A stretch of DNA of 64,000 nt, from NCBI RefSeq assembly GCF_018310535.1, contig NZ_CP074102.1:9039360-9103359 (forward strand). The letters are read 5' to 3'. Position 1 is the first letter of the stretch. Each line of letters starts with the position of its first letter. Shown in pieces: positions 11,748 to 20,193 of this stretch. Under the pieces are notes generated by a model. It did not search any database, was not told the DNA's origin, and was given only the letters and a program-made list of their open reading frames with translations. The position numbers and the translations under genes were made by a program. The DNA is from Streptomyces mirabilis (GTDB taxonomy: Bacteria > Actinomycetota > Actinomycetes > Streptomycetales > Streptomycetaceae).

Positions 11748-12434
11748 GTGACGGCGCCGATCATCCAGATCCGCGATGTGAGCAAGAAGTACGACGTCGG
11801 GCGCCCCGCGCTGGCCGGCCTGAATCTGGAGGTGAACGCGGGGGAGGCGCTCGCCGTGCTCGGCCCGTCCGGCAGCGGGAAGTCCACCCTGCTCAACATG
11901 ATCGCCGGGCTGGACAAACCGACCGAGGGCACCGTCACCGTGGACGGCGTGCGCATCGACGACAGGACCGAGGCCGAGCTGGCCCGCTACCGCCGGGAAC
12001 GGATCGGCATGGTGTTCCAGTTCTTCAACCTGCTGGACGATCTGACGGTCGAGGACAACGTCCTGCTGCCCGCGCAGTTGGCCGGTATGGGGCGGGGCGA
12101 GTCCCGGCAGCGCGCGACGGAACTGCTGCAGTACCTCGGCATCGCCCGGCACACCCGCGCCTTCCCCGGCCGGCTCTCCGGCGGTGAGCGCCAACGGGTC
12201 GCCGTCGCCCGCGCGATGATGAACCGTCCGGCACTCCTGCTGGCCGACGAGCCGACCGGTGCGCTGGACCGGCGGTCCGCCGCGGACGTCAGGGAGCTGC
12301 TGATCGAGCTGAACGAGAAGAGCCAGACGATCGTGCTGGTCACCCATGACACCGAACTCGCCGAGTACTGCGCGACCAGGACCATCGAGCTGGTCGACGG
12401 CAAGATCGTCCGTGACGTCCAGGCGGCGGTGTGA
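11748..12434 (+). CDS. ABC transporter ATP-binding protein, MacB/LolD type
   Basis: A 228-residue ATPase that energises the FtsX-type permease encoded next. Walker A is GPSGSGKST, the signature LSGGERQRVAVARAM, Walker B LLLADEPTGALD and the switch histidine VTHD. The GTG at 11748 is preferred because GGAGGA lies 4-5 bases upstream. A GTG at 11736 in the same frame would place that site inside the gene. The stop overlaps the permease start (TGATG). The family exports lipopeptides and envelope-active antibiotics, or acts as a detoxification module. Being divergent from a two-component system, it is a reasonable self-resistance candidate. Confidence 0.92.
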   Translation: MTAPIIQIRDVSKKYDVGRPALAGLNLEVNAGEALAVLGPSGSGKSTLLNMIAGLDKPTEGTVTVDGVRIDDRTEAELARYRRERIGMVFQFFNLLDDLTVEDNVLLPAQLAGMGRGESRQRATELLQYLGIARHTRAFPGRLSGGERQRVAVARAMMNRPALLLADEPTGALDRRSAADVRELLIELNEKSQTIVLVTHDTELAEYCATRTIELVDGKIVRDVQAAV

Positions 12435-14824
12435 TGAGCGCGCTCGGCAAGGTGGTGCGCGCAGGTGTCGGCAGGCGCCGTATCCAGACCTTCGTGATGA
12501 TGCTGACCACCATGATGGCGGTCACCGCGTCCGTCCTGGCCACTGGCCTTCTGGTGGCCTCCCAGGCACCCTTCGACCAGGCCTTCTCCCGACAGCACGG
12601 CGCCCATCTGACCGTCCAGTTCAACGGCGCCAAGGTGGACGCGGCACGGGCCGCCGCGACCGGGCAGGTGGCCGGAGTGACGGCCTCCGCCGGCCCGAAT
12701 CCGGTGCTGTCACTGCGCCCGCACGTGGGCCGGAACTCCGCCGGGATGACGGTCGGCGACAAACTGGCGCCGATGACCGTCACTGGCCGGGCCGACGCCG
12801 GCGGACCGGTGGACGACCTCGTCCTCACCTCGGGCAAGTGGGCCACCACAACCGGGCAGATCGTGCTCAGCGACCAGAACGCGCCCCTCGGTGTCGGTGA
12901 CACCATGACCTTCCCCGAGCTGCCCGGCCGTCCCACGCTGACCGTCGTCGGGCTGGCCAGGTCGGTGGCCGAAAGCTCCGAGGCCTGGGTGCAGCCGGCG
13001 CAGCTCACCGCACTCACCGCGTCCGGCACCGTCCCCGACTACCAGATGCTCTACCGCTTCCGGGACGCGGCGACCAACAACCAGATCGCGGCAGACCGGG
13101 TGGCCGTCGCCCGGGCCGTACCGGCGGGGTCGATGACCGCGGCGGCGTCCTATCTGAAGGTCAAGCTCGCCGTGGACCGCACCTCCGCGACGTATGTGCC
13201 GTTCGTGGTGGCCTTCGGTGTGCTCGGCCTCTTCATGTCCGTCCTGATCATCGGCATCGTGGTCAGCGGCGCGGTCGGCGCCGCGACCCGGCGGATCGGC
13301 ATTCTCAAGTCCCTCGGTTTCACACCGTCACAGGTAGTCCGCGCCTACATTGGCCAGGCACTGCTGCCCGCGGGAGTCGGCACCGCTCTGGGCGTGGTGT
13401 GCGGCAATCTGCTGGCCATCCCGGTCATGGGTGACATGGAGACCGCCTTCGGCACCGGGACCACGGTGCTCGCTCCCTGGATCGACATCGCCGTGCCCGC
13501 CGCTGCGCTCGCCGCCGTCGCCACCACCGCCCTGGTACCCGCGCTGCGCGCCGGCCGGCTGCGGACCGTGGAGGCGCTCGCCTTCGGACGCACCCCGCAG
13601 AACGGACGCGGCCGCGTGATCAGGCGCCTGACCGGGCGGCTGCCGCTGCCTCGCTCGGTCAGCCTCGGCCTGGCCAATCCGTTCACCCGGCCTGGGCGGA
13701 CGGCCACCATGGCGGCGGCGGTCGCCTTCGGTACGATCGGTGTCACCTTCGGCTCCGGACTGGCCATCTCACTCAACGCCATCCAGCAGGGCATCAACCG
13801 CCACTCGGTCGGTTCGGTCGTCGTCCAGACCTTCGGACCGCCTCCTCCGCCCGCTCCCGGGCCTGGCGGAGAGACCACCACCGTCAAGACCAAGCCCGTC
13901 GACCTCGCCGACGTCGGCCGGAAGATCGCGGCGCAGCCGGGCACCCGGCGGTACTTCACCACCGGTGAGACCAAGATCAGTGTGGCGGGACTGGCGGGCG
14001 GGACCACGGTGATCCCATACCAGGGTGACTCGTCCTGGGGGGCCTACCAGATGGTCTCCGGACGGTGGTTCCACGGCAAGGGCCAGGCGGTCGTGCCCTC
14101 GGGATTCCTGAATGCCACCAGTACCCATGTCGGTGACACCATCACCCTGGCCAACCAGGGGCACACCTCCCGGGTGCGCATCGTCGGCGAGGTCTTCGAC
14201 CTGCGCGAGGAGGGCATGGTCATCCTGACCGACAGCTCCTCCCTGGCGGGCCTCGGCGCCTATGTCCTGCCGCAGTCGGTCCAGTTCGACATCGACCTCA
14301 AATCCGGTACCGACCGGCAGGCCTACGTACAGACCCTCGACCAGGCCCTCGCCGAGTACGGCATCAGCGCCCAGACCAACGCCGGAGGGATGAGCAACAC
14401 GGTCATCGCGATGGACACCCTCGCCGCCATGCTCACCCTGATGCTCGTGGTCGTCGCGGGCCTGGGCGTCCTCAACACGGTCGTCCTGGACACCCGTGAA
14501 CGCATCCACGACCTCGGAGTGTTCAAGGCGCTGGGGATGTCGCCGAAGCAGACCGTCGTCATGGTTCTCACCTCCGTCGCCGGGACCGGCCTGGTGGCGG
14601 GTGCGATCGGCGTTCCGATCGGCGTGGCGCTGCACGACTACGTACTGCCGGTCATGGGCCGAGCGGCGGGTACCAAGATCCCGGCCGAGGACATGGCCGC
14701 CTACGATGCGCCGGTGCTCGTCGCGCTCCTCCTCGGCGGACTCGTCATCGCCACGGTCGGCGCGCTGCTGCCGGCCGGATGGGCGGCCAGGACACGCACG
14801 GCGACCGCGCTGCGCACGGAATAG
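12434..14824 (+). CDS. ABC transporter permease, two FtsX domains
   Basis: A 796-residue membrane protein with an N-terminal membrane helix (about 20-40), a large extracytoplasmic region, and a first FtsX-type helix set (about 255-380). A second N-terminal helix (about 430) with another extracytoplasmic region and a C-terminal FtsX set (about 655-795) complete it. The internal repeat is visible as GILKSLGFTPSQVVRAYIGQ and LGVFKALGMSPKQTVVMVLT. This is the common Streptomyces long MacB-like permease that pairs with a small ATPase. The ATG at 12434 shares one base with the upstream stop. A proline/glycine-rich linker lies at about 475 (PPPPAPGPGG). Substrate unknown; product export or resistance is inferred from position. 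Confidence 0.92.
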   Translation: MSALGKVVRAGVGRRRIQTFVMMLTTMMAVTASVLATGLLVASQAPFDQAFSRQHGAHLTVQFNGAKVDAARAAATGQVAGVTASAGPNPVLSLRPHVGRNSAGMTVGDKLAPMTVTGRADAGGPVDDLVLTSGKWATTTGQIVLSDQNAPLGVGDTMTFPELPGRPTLTVVGLARSVAESSEAWVQPAQLTALTASGTVPDYQMLYRFRDAATNNQIAADRVAVARAVPAGSMTAAASYLKVKLAVDRTSATYVPFVVAFGVLGLFMSVLIIGIVVSGAVGAATRRIGILKSLGFTPSQVVRAYIGQALLPAGVGTALGVVCGNLLAIPVMGDMETAFGTGTTVLAPWIDIAVPAAALAAVATTALVPALRAGRLRTVEALAFGRTPQNGRGRVIRRLTGRLPLPRSVSLGLANPFTRPGRTATMAAAVAFGTIGVTFGSGLAISLNAIQQGINRHSVGSVVVQTFGPPPPPAPGPGGETTTVKTKPVDLADVGRKIAAQPGTRRYFTTGETKISVAGLAGGTTVIPYQGDSSWGAYQMVSGRWFHGKGQAVVPSGFLNATSTHVGDTITLANQGHTSRVRIVGEVFDLREEGMVILTDSSSLAGLGAYVLPQSVQFDIDLKSGTDRQAYVQTLDQALAEYGISAQTNAGGMSNTVIAMDTLAAMLTLMLVVVAGLGVLNTVVLDTRERIHDLGVFKALGMSPKQTVVMVLTSVAGTGLVAGAIGVPIGVALHDYVLPVMGRAAGTKIPAEDMAAYDAPVLVALLLGGLVIATVGALLPAGWAARTRTATALRTE

Positions 14825-14833
14825 CGCCGCTTG

Positions 14834-14878
14834 CCGACGAGGGGGGATCCGGAACGCCGGGTCCCCCCTCCTCGTCGG
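14834..14878 (+). terminator. Strong terminator hairpin after ABC permease
   Basis: CCGACGAG and GGGGGA on the left pair with TCCCCC and CTCGTCGG on the right with a small bulge, 10 bases past the permease stop. Confidence 0.85.
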
Positions 14879-15011
14879 CCGTCGGGTCTCAGGGGCACGG
14901 TGGCCTCTTCCGCGCCCCGTAAAGCTTTCCACCGGGCCGCGTGATGCGCGAGCATGCTGGTCGGGAACACGGGCTCATTCCACCCCGGCGGGCCGCGCAC
15001 ATCGCGGCGCC

Positions 15012-15041
15012 GTTCAACCGATGTGGCCGACGCAGTTGAAC
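15012..15041. promoter_or_regulatory. StrR-type activator box upstream of hmaS
   Basis: GTTCAACCG, 12 bases, CAGTTGAAC: an almost perfect interrupted palindrome, 145 bases before the hmaS ATG. It matches the StrR-family consensus except that the spacer is one base longer. The same arrangement recurs at 21978. Confidence 0.75.
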
Positions 15042-15185
15042 GTTCAGGCCACCAGGGGTACTTGGCCCGCTCACCGAGCACCGCCGAGGGCCGTCGGCCG
15101 ACGGCTCCCTGGGCAGCGGAGCATTCCGGGCGCTATTGAGCTTGCGATCCGTCTCTGTGCGCTCCGCCCTACCGGAGACTCCAAC

Positions 15186-16211
15186 ATGGCTGTTTCGGGC
15201 ATCGCATATGTCGAGCTGTACACACTGGAGAAGAAGGCGACCGTCGACTACTTCCAATCCTTGTTCGGTTTCACTACGGTCGCGCACGCCGTGACACCCG
15301 AGGCGGATTCCTCGGTGCTGCGCCAAGGCGACGTGCAACTCGTCGTCACCGCCGGCCCGGTGACCCGCGACTTCCTCGACGAGCACGGTGACGGCATCGC
15401 CGATATCGCCTTTCTCTGCGACGACGTCCACGCCACCCGCACGGCGGTGCTGGCGGCCGGTGGCCGCCTCGTCGGCACCCTGCAGGGCCATCCGGTCCTG
15501 AGCGGCTTCGGCGATTGCCGTCACACCCTCCTGCCGGCGGCCCCGGCCGCGGACGACCGGCTGCCTGTGGGCCGGGACTGGGCGACCACGCCGACGCGCC
15601 CGGCCCGTCCGACGGGCCGCATCCGGCTGCTCGACCATGTCGCGGTGTGCCTCGATGGCGGCACCCTCGTCGACTACGCCGACTACTACCAGGACGGCTT
15701 CGGGCTGGACCGCTACTCCAGCGAGTACATCGCCGTCGGCGACCAGGCGATGGACTCCATCGTCGTCCGCAGTTCCTCGGGCGCCGTCACCTTCACCCTG
15801 CTGGAGCCGGACGCGACAAAGGGTTCCGGCCAGATCGACGCCTTCCTGGAGCGCAATAGCGGCCCCGGTGTGCAGCACCTGGCGTTCCTGGTGGACGACA
15901 TTCTGCCCGCCGTCCGGGAGTTCGGCGGCCGGGGAGTGGACTTCCTGCACACCCCGGGCGCCTACTACGACATGCTCGCCGAGCGGTTCCCAGACATGGG
16001 CGGGGAGATAGCCGAGCTGCGCACGGCACATGTGCTGGCGGACCGGGACGAGTGGGGCTATCTGCTCCAACTGTTCACGCGCTCTCCCTTCGAGCAGAAC
16101 ACCCTCTTCTACGAGCTGATCCAGCGCCGTGGCTCACGAGGTTTCGGCAGCGCGAACATCAAGGCCCTGTACGAGGCCGTGGACCGCGACATGCTGGGCG
16201 CCGCCGAGTGA
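15186..16211 (+). CDS. hmaS: HmaS, 4-hydroxymandelate synthase
   Basis: A 341-residue non-haem iron(II) dioxygenase converting 4-hydroxyphenylpyruvate and O2 to 4-hydroxymandelate, first dedicated step to Hpg. The facial triad is complete: H151 in LLDHVAVCLD, H231 in GVQHLAFLV and E310 in LFYELIQRRG. The length is typical of HmaS. HPPD is the alternative, since both share the triad; the neighbourhood (hmo directly downstream, Hpg-type A domain, hpgT) favours HmaS. The ATG at 15186 begins at the first beta strand. The gene overlaps hmo by GTGA. It is the functional counterpart of the degraded paralogue at 5504. A StrR-type box lies upstream. Confidence 0.92.
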   Translation: MAVSGIAYVELYTLEKKATVDYFQSLFGFTTVAHAVTPEADSSVLRQGDVQLVVTAGPVTRDFLDEHGDGIADIAFLCDDVHATRTAVLAAGGRLVGTLQGHPVLSGFGDCRHTLLPAAPAADDRLPVGRDWATTPTRPARPTGRIRLLDHVAVCLDGGTLVDYADYYQDGFGLDRYSSEYIAVGDQAMDSIVVRSSSGAVTFTLLEPDATKGSGQIDAFLERNSGPGVQHLAFLVDDILPAVREFGGRGVDFLHTPGAYYDMLAERFPDMGGEIAELRTAHVLADRDEWGYLLQLFTRSPFEQNTLFYELIQRRGSRGFGSANIKALYEAVDRDMLGAAE

Positions 16212-17293
16212 CCGTCGGCAGTCCCGGCGCCGCCCCCGCGCTGTCCCTGGCCGAGTACGCGGCCCGGGCGTGTGCGGAACTGGACGGAGCCGTCTGGGAC
16301 TTCATCGCGGGTGGCGCGGGCGAGGAGCGGACGCTCGCCGAGAACACCGAGGCGTTCGACCGGGTTCGGCTGCGCCCCCGGGTGCTGACCGGCTCCGGCA
16401 CGCCTCTGACCGCGACCCGGATCCTCGGGCGGTACTGGGCGGCCCCGCTGGCCGTCGCGCCCATGGGTTACCACACACTGGTCCACCCGGAAGGCGAGGT
16501 CGCGGCGGTGCGGGCGGCCGGAGCGGCCGGGATCCCGTTCATCGCCAGCACCTTCGCCGGGCGGGCCTTCGAGGAACTCGCCGCCGCCGCCGCGGCTCCG
16601 CTCTGGTTGCAGGTCTACTGCTTCCGTGACCGCGCGCGAACCCGACAGCTGATCACCCGCGCGGAACAGGCGGGCTTCGAGGCCGTGGTGCTCACCGTGG
16701 ACGCGCCACGGCTGGGACGGCGGCTGCGCGACCTGCGCAACGGCTTCCGCCTGCCACCCGGCGTCGTGCCCGCCAATCTCGACGGCGGCGACTTCTCCTC
16801 GCCCGTCGGCCACGCGCTCAGCGAGTTCGAGCCGGCCATGGACTGGACGGTGGTCGAGTGGCTGCGTTCGGTCAGCGCACTGCCCGTCCTGCTCAAGGGC
16901 ATCCTGACCGGTGACGACGCCCGGCGCGCGGTGTACGCGGGGGCCGACGGCGTGATCGTCTCCAATCACGGCGGCCGGCAACTGGACGGCGTCCCGGCGA
17001 CGTTCGACGTCCTGCCCGAGGTCGTGGAAGCGGTCGCGCACAGCTGCCCGGTTCTGGTGGACGGTGGCATCCGCCGCGGTCGGGACGTACTGGCCTGTCT
17101 GGCCCAGGGAGCCGACGCCGTGCTCCTGGGACGGCCGGTGCTGCACGGCCTGGCCGTCGGCGGGCAGCAGGGCGTGGCGGGAGTGCTCCAAGTGGTGCTG
17201 GACGAACTGGTGGACGCGATGGCGCTGAGCGGGATCGCCTCGGCCGATGAGGCCGGTCCCGGAGCTTTGCAGAGCATCCAGCGCACGCTGTAG
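16208..17293 (+). CDS. hmo: Hmo, 4-hydroxymandelate oxidase
   Basis: A 361-residue FMN-dependent alpha-hydroxy acid oxidase of the glycolate oxidase family. It oxidises 4-hydroxymandelate to 4-hydroxyphenylglyoxylate, the keto acid aminated by HpgT. The catalytic base and substrate arginine are H254 and R257 in VSNHGGRQLDG. K230 in PVLLKGILT binds FMN, and the phosphate-binding VDGGIRRGRDV and ADAVLLGRPVLHG are present. The GTG at 16208 overlaps the hmaS stop (GTGA), implying coupled translation. With pdh, hmaS and hpgT it makes a complete Hpg pathway within this window. Confidence 0.94.
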   Translation: MTVGSPGAAPALSLAEYAARACAELDGAVWDFIAGGAGEERTLAENTEAFDRVRLRPRVLTGSGTPLTATRILGRYWAAPLAVAPMGYHTLVHPEGEVAAVRAAGAAGIPFIASTFAGRAFEELAAAAAAPLWLQVYCFRDRARTRQLITRAEQAGFEAVVLTVDAPRLGRRLRDLRNGFRLPPGVVPANLDGGDFSSPVGHALSEFEPAMDWTVVEWLRSVSALPVLLKGILTGDDARRAVYAGADGVIVSNHGGRQLDGVPATFDVLPEVVEAVAHSCPVLVDGGIRRGRDVLACLAQGADAVLLGRPVLHGLAVGGQQGVAGVLQVVLDELVDAMALSGIASADEAGPGALQSIQRTL

Positions 17294-17305
17294 CGGACGG
17301 ACACG

Positions 17306-17347
17306 AGTGTGAGGGGCGAGGGCCGGTGGGCCCTCGCCCCTCACACT
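17306..17347. terminator. Bidirectional terminator between hmo and ABC exporter
   Basis: A perfect 19-bp stem (17306-17324 with 17329-17347) and a GGTG loop lie between the convergent hmo and exporter genes, 12 bases after hmo. Confidence 0.9.
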
Positions 17348-17378
17348 TGGTCCGGTGCGGGTCGCGTACGGTGTGGTA

Positions 17379-19325
17379 TCAGGAGGAAACCGGCGAAACC
17401 ACGGCCGGTGACTCGCTACCGGTGCCGTCCGCCTCCTGCTGGGCGAACTGCTTGCGGTACAGGCTCGCGTACCGGCCACCGGCGGCGAGCAGCTCGTCGT
17501 GCGTACCGCTTTCGCGGATCCGGCCCGCCTCGATGACCAGGATCTGATCGGCCTCACGGATGGTGGACAGCCGATGGGCGATCACCAGTGAGGTACGGCC
17601 CGTCAGTGCGGACTTGAGCGCACGCTGGATTGCCGCCTCCGACTCGGAGTCCAGATGCGCAGTGGCCTCGTCCAGCACCACGATCGGCGGGGACTTGAGC
17701 AGCAGCCGGGCGAGGGCGATCCGCTGCTTCTCACCTCCTGACAGTCGGTGGCCGCGGTCGCCCACCATGGTGTCGAGCCCGTCGGGCAGGGACGCGACGG
17801 TGTCCCAGATCCGGGCCGCCTCGCAGGCCTCGACCAGCTCATGCTCGGTGGCGTCCGGTCGCGCGTACGCCAGGTTGGCCCTGATCGTGTCGTGGAACAG
17901 GTGCGCGTCCTGGGTGACGACGCCGACCGCGTCGCGCACCGCGCCGAGGGTCAGATCGGGCAGGTCGTGCCCGCCGATCCGCACGGCACCCGAGTCGGGG
18001 TCGTAGAGTCGGCACACCAGCTGGGTGATGGTGGTCTTTCCGGCGCCGGAGAGACCCACCAGCGCGGTCAGTCGCCCGGCGGGGGCCCGGAAGGACACAT
18101 CCTCGAGCACCCACGCGTCCTGACTGCTCTCGGCTGAAGGCAGTGCGATGGACTCCAGGGAGGCCAGCGACACCTCCTCGGCCGAGGGATACCGGAAGGA
18201 CACCTGGTCGAACTCGATGTCCGGCGCCGCGGCGCCGGCCCCGGCGGCGGGCAGCGCGTGGGCGTCGGGCCGTTCTGCGATGAGCGGCTCCAGGTCCAGC
18301 ACCTCGAAGACCCGGTCGAAGCTGACCAGCGCCGTCATCACGTTGATCTGGATGCTCGACAGCTGGTTGACCGGCCCGTACAGCCGTAGCAGAAGGGTCA
18401 CCATGGCGACCAGGGTGCCGATCCGGAACGCCCCGTCGACTGCGAGGGCCCCGCCGAGCCCGTACACCAGCGCGGTGGTCAGCGCGGTCAGCAGGGAGGC
18501 GATAATGGTGAACATCCGCGCGTACACCACGGCCACGACGGCGATGTCACGCACCCGGGCCGCCCGGTGTGCGAACGTCTCGGACTCCTCCTCGGGCCGC
18601 CCGTAGAGCTTGGTCAGCATCGCCCCCGACACATTGAACCGCTCGTTCATCATCGAGCCCATCTCGGCGTCGAGCTGCATCATCTGCCGGGTGAGCCGCT
18701 GCAGCCGGCCGCCGATCAGCTTGGCCGGCAGCAGGAAGACCGGGATCACCACCAGCGATGCCAGGGCGATCTGCCAGGACAGATAGAACATCGCGCCCAG
18801 CACGAGCACCACCGTCAGAACGGTGGAGACGGTCTGGGACAGCAGGGTCGTCACCGCCTGCTGCGCGCCCACGACATCGGTGTTGAGCCGGCTGACCAGC
18901 GCGCCCGTCTGCGTACGCGTGAAGAAGGCGAGCGGTTGCCGCTGCACATGGTCGAACACCTTCGTGCGCAGGTCGTAGACGATTCCCTCGCCGACACGGC
19001 CCGAGCACCAGGTCTGGGCGTAAATGGCCAGCGTGTCGACCAGGGCGAGCGCGGCGATGGACAACGACAGGGCCACCACGACGTGCAGGCGCCGGGGCAG
19101 GATGCCGTCGTCGACGACCGCCTTCAGGATCAGCGGGCTGGCGGCGGTGATGACCGCGTCCAGCACCGTGGCGAACATCAGCAGCGTCAACTGCCCCCGG
19201 TAGCGCAGCGCATACGGGATGATCCGTTTCAGGGTGCCCGGGCTCACCCGCTGACGCGTGATCGACTCATCCAGACGCAGCCGCCAGGGCCCCATGCTGG
19301 GACCGCCCATCGTGGCCAAGGTCAT
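17379..19325 (-). CDS. ABC exporter, fused membrane and ATPase domains (MsbA/LmrA-like)
   Basis: A 648-residue half-transporter. Six membrane helices occupy about residues 35-330. The nucleotide-binding domain follows, with Walker A GLSGAGKTT, signature RLSGGEKQRIALARLL, Walker B PIVVLDEAT and switch IAHRLST. It probably works as a homodimer. Similar exporters sit in ramoplanin- and glycopeptide-type clusters and are thought to export the finished peptide. An unusual 30-residue serine/alanine-rich insertion (about 400-430, SLASLESIALPSAESS) separates the first strands of the nucleotide-binding domain. The ATG at 19325 is followed by two further in-frame ATGs, so the exact start is uncertain by up to ten residues. 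Confidence 0.93.
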   Translation of the reverse strand: MTLATMGGPSMGPWRLRLDESITRQRVSPGTLKRIIPYALRYRGQLTLLMFATVLDAVITAASPLILKAVVDDGILPRRLHVVVALSLSIAALALVDTLAIYAQTWCSGRVGEGIVYDLRTKVFDHVQRQPLAFFTRTQTGALVSRLNTDVVGAQQAVTTLLSQTVSTVLTVVLVLGAMFYLSWQIALASLVVIPVFLLPAKLIGGRLQRLTRQMMQLDAEMGSMMNERFNVSGAMLTKLYGRPEEESETFAHRAARVRDIAVVAVVYARMFTIIASLLTALTTALVYGLGGALAVDGAFRIGTLVAMVTLLLRLYGPVNQLSSIQINVMTALVSFDRVFEVLDLEPLIAERPDAHALPAAGAGAAAPDIEFDQVSFRYPSAEEVSLASLESIALPSAESSQDAWVLEDVSFRAPAGRLTALVGLSGAGKTTITQLVCRLYDPDSGAVRIGGHDLPDLTLGAVRDAVGVVTQDAHLFHDTIRANLAYARPDATEHELVEACEAARIWDTVASLPDGLDTMVGDRGHRLSGGEKQRIALARLLLKSPPIVVLDEATAHLDSESEAAIQRALKSALTGRTSLVIAHRLSTIREADQILVIEAGRIRESGTHDELLAAGGRYASLYRKQFAQQEADGTGSESPAVVSPVSS

Positions 19326-19379
19326 CCTCCTTGCTCTCGTGACGTTCCGCGATGGGCCGGCGCACCCGCGGCGGCACGG

Positions 19380-20183
19380 TCAGTGCCGGTCCAGGAACTC
19401 GGTGATGGCCGCATTGACCGCGTCCGGCTGTTCCAGGTGTCCCAGATGGCCGCAGCGCGGGATCTCTACGTAGTCACAGTCCGGGATGGCCTCGGCCACC
19501 TCGGCGGCCAGATGCGGCGGAGTGACGAGGTCGTCGGCGAACGCGATCACACGGCACGGGGCGGTGACACCCCGCAGCGCGGCCCGCCGGTCCACGGAGG
19601 TGTCGATCCACGCCTGACCGCTGGCCGGCCGCTGTTTGGCATGGGACAGCTCGAACACCGAGAGCCAGGTGGAGACCGCCTTGTCGTCATTGAGGGTCGC
19701 CGGTGACAGCATCTGAAGCACCGTCATGCCGGCCTCGAACTCGGCCGGCACCCGGACACCACTCTCCAGCAGCGCGATGTCCGCCGCCGCCTGGGCACGC
19801 CGGGCCGCGTCCGACCGCGCCTTGGTGGCGATCAGCACCGCGCTGCGCACGAGCTGCGGGTGGTCGATCGCCAACTCCTGGGCGATCAGCGCACCCATGG
19901 AGAGACCCACGATCCGGCACGGTGCCAGATCCAGGGCTTCGATCAGCCCCCTGGTATCCGCCACCATATCGGCCAGAGAGTACTTCCCCGGGGGCACGTC
20001 CGACGGCGAGATGCCGCGGTTGTCGAAGACGACCGTGCCGTATCCCGCCCGGTGCAGCGCCGGTGTCTGGTGCATGGTCCACACGTGTCCGGCCGCACCC
20101 GAGCCCATGACCAGGAGAACATTCTCTCCCCGGCCGGAGCGCTCGTAGGCCAGCCGGACACCGTTCGCATTCACGTAGGGCAT
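19380..20183 (-). CDS. Alpha/beta hydrolase
   Basis: A 267-residue alpha/beta hydrolase with nucleophile serine in VGLSMGALIA (about residue 95), oxyanion region LLVMGSGAAG, an aspartate in VIAFADDLVTPP and catalytic-type histidine in CGHLGHLEQPDAV. It belongs to the broad 3-oxoadipate enol-lactonase/haloperoxidase-like group. The start at 20183 is 10 bases beyond the stop of the upstream hydroxylase, so the two are one leftward operon. A type II thioesterase-like editing role or a hydrolytic tailoring role is possible, but the sequence does not decide. Homologous hydrolases occur in related lipodepsipeptide clusters, as far as I recall. Confidence 0.8.
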   Translation of the reverse strand: MPYVNANGVRLAYERSGRGENVLLVMGSGAAGHVWTMHQTPALHRAGYGTVVFDNRGISPSDVPPGKYSLADMVADTRGLIEALDLAPCRIVGLSMGALIAQELAIDHPQLVRSAVLIATKARSDAARRAQAAADIALLESGVRVPAEFEAGMTVLQMLSPATLNDDKAVSTWLSVFELSHAKQRPASGQAWIDTSVDRRAALRGVTAPCRVIAFADDLVTPPHLAAEVAEAIPDCDYVEIPRCGHLGHLEQPDAVNAAITEFLDRH

Positions 20184-20193
20184 GGGGTGCCCG

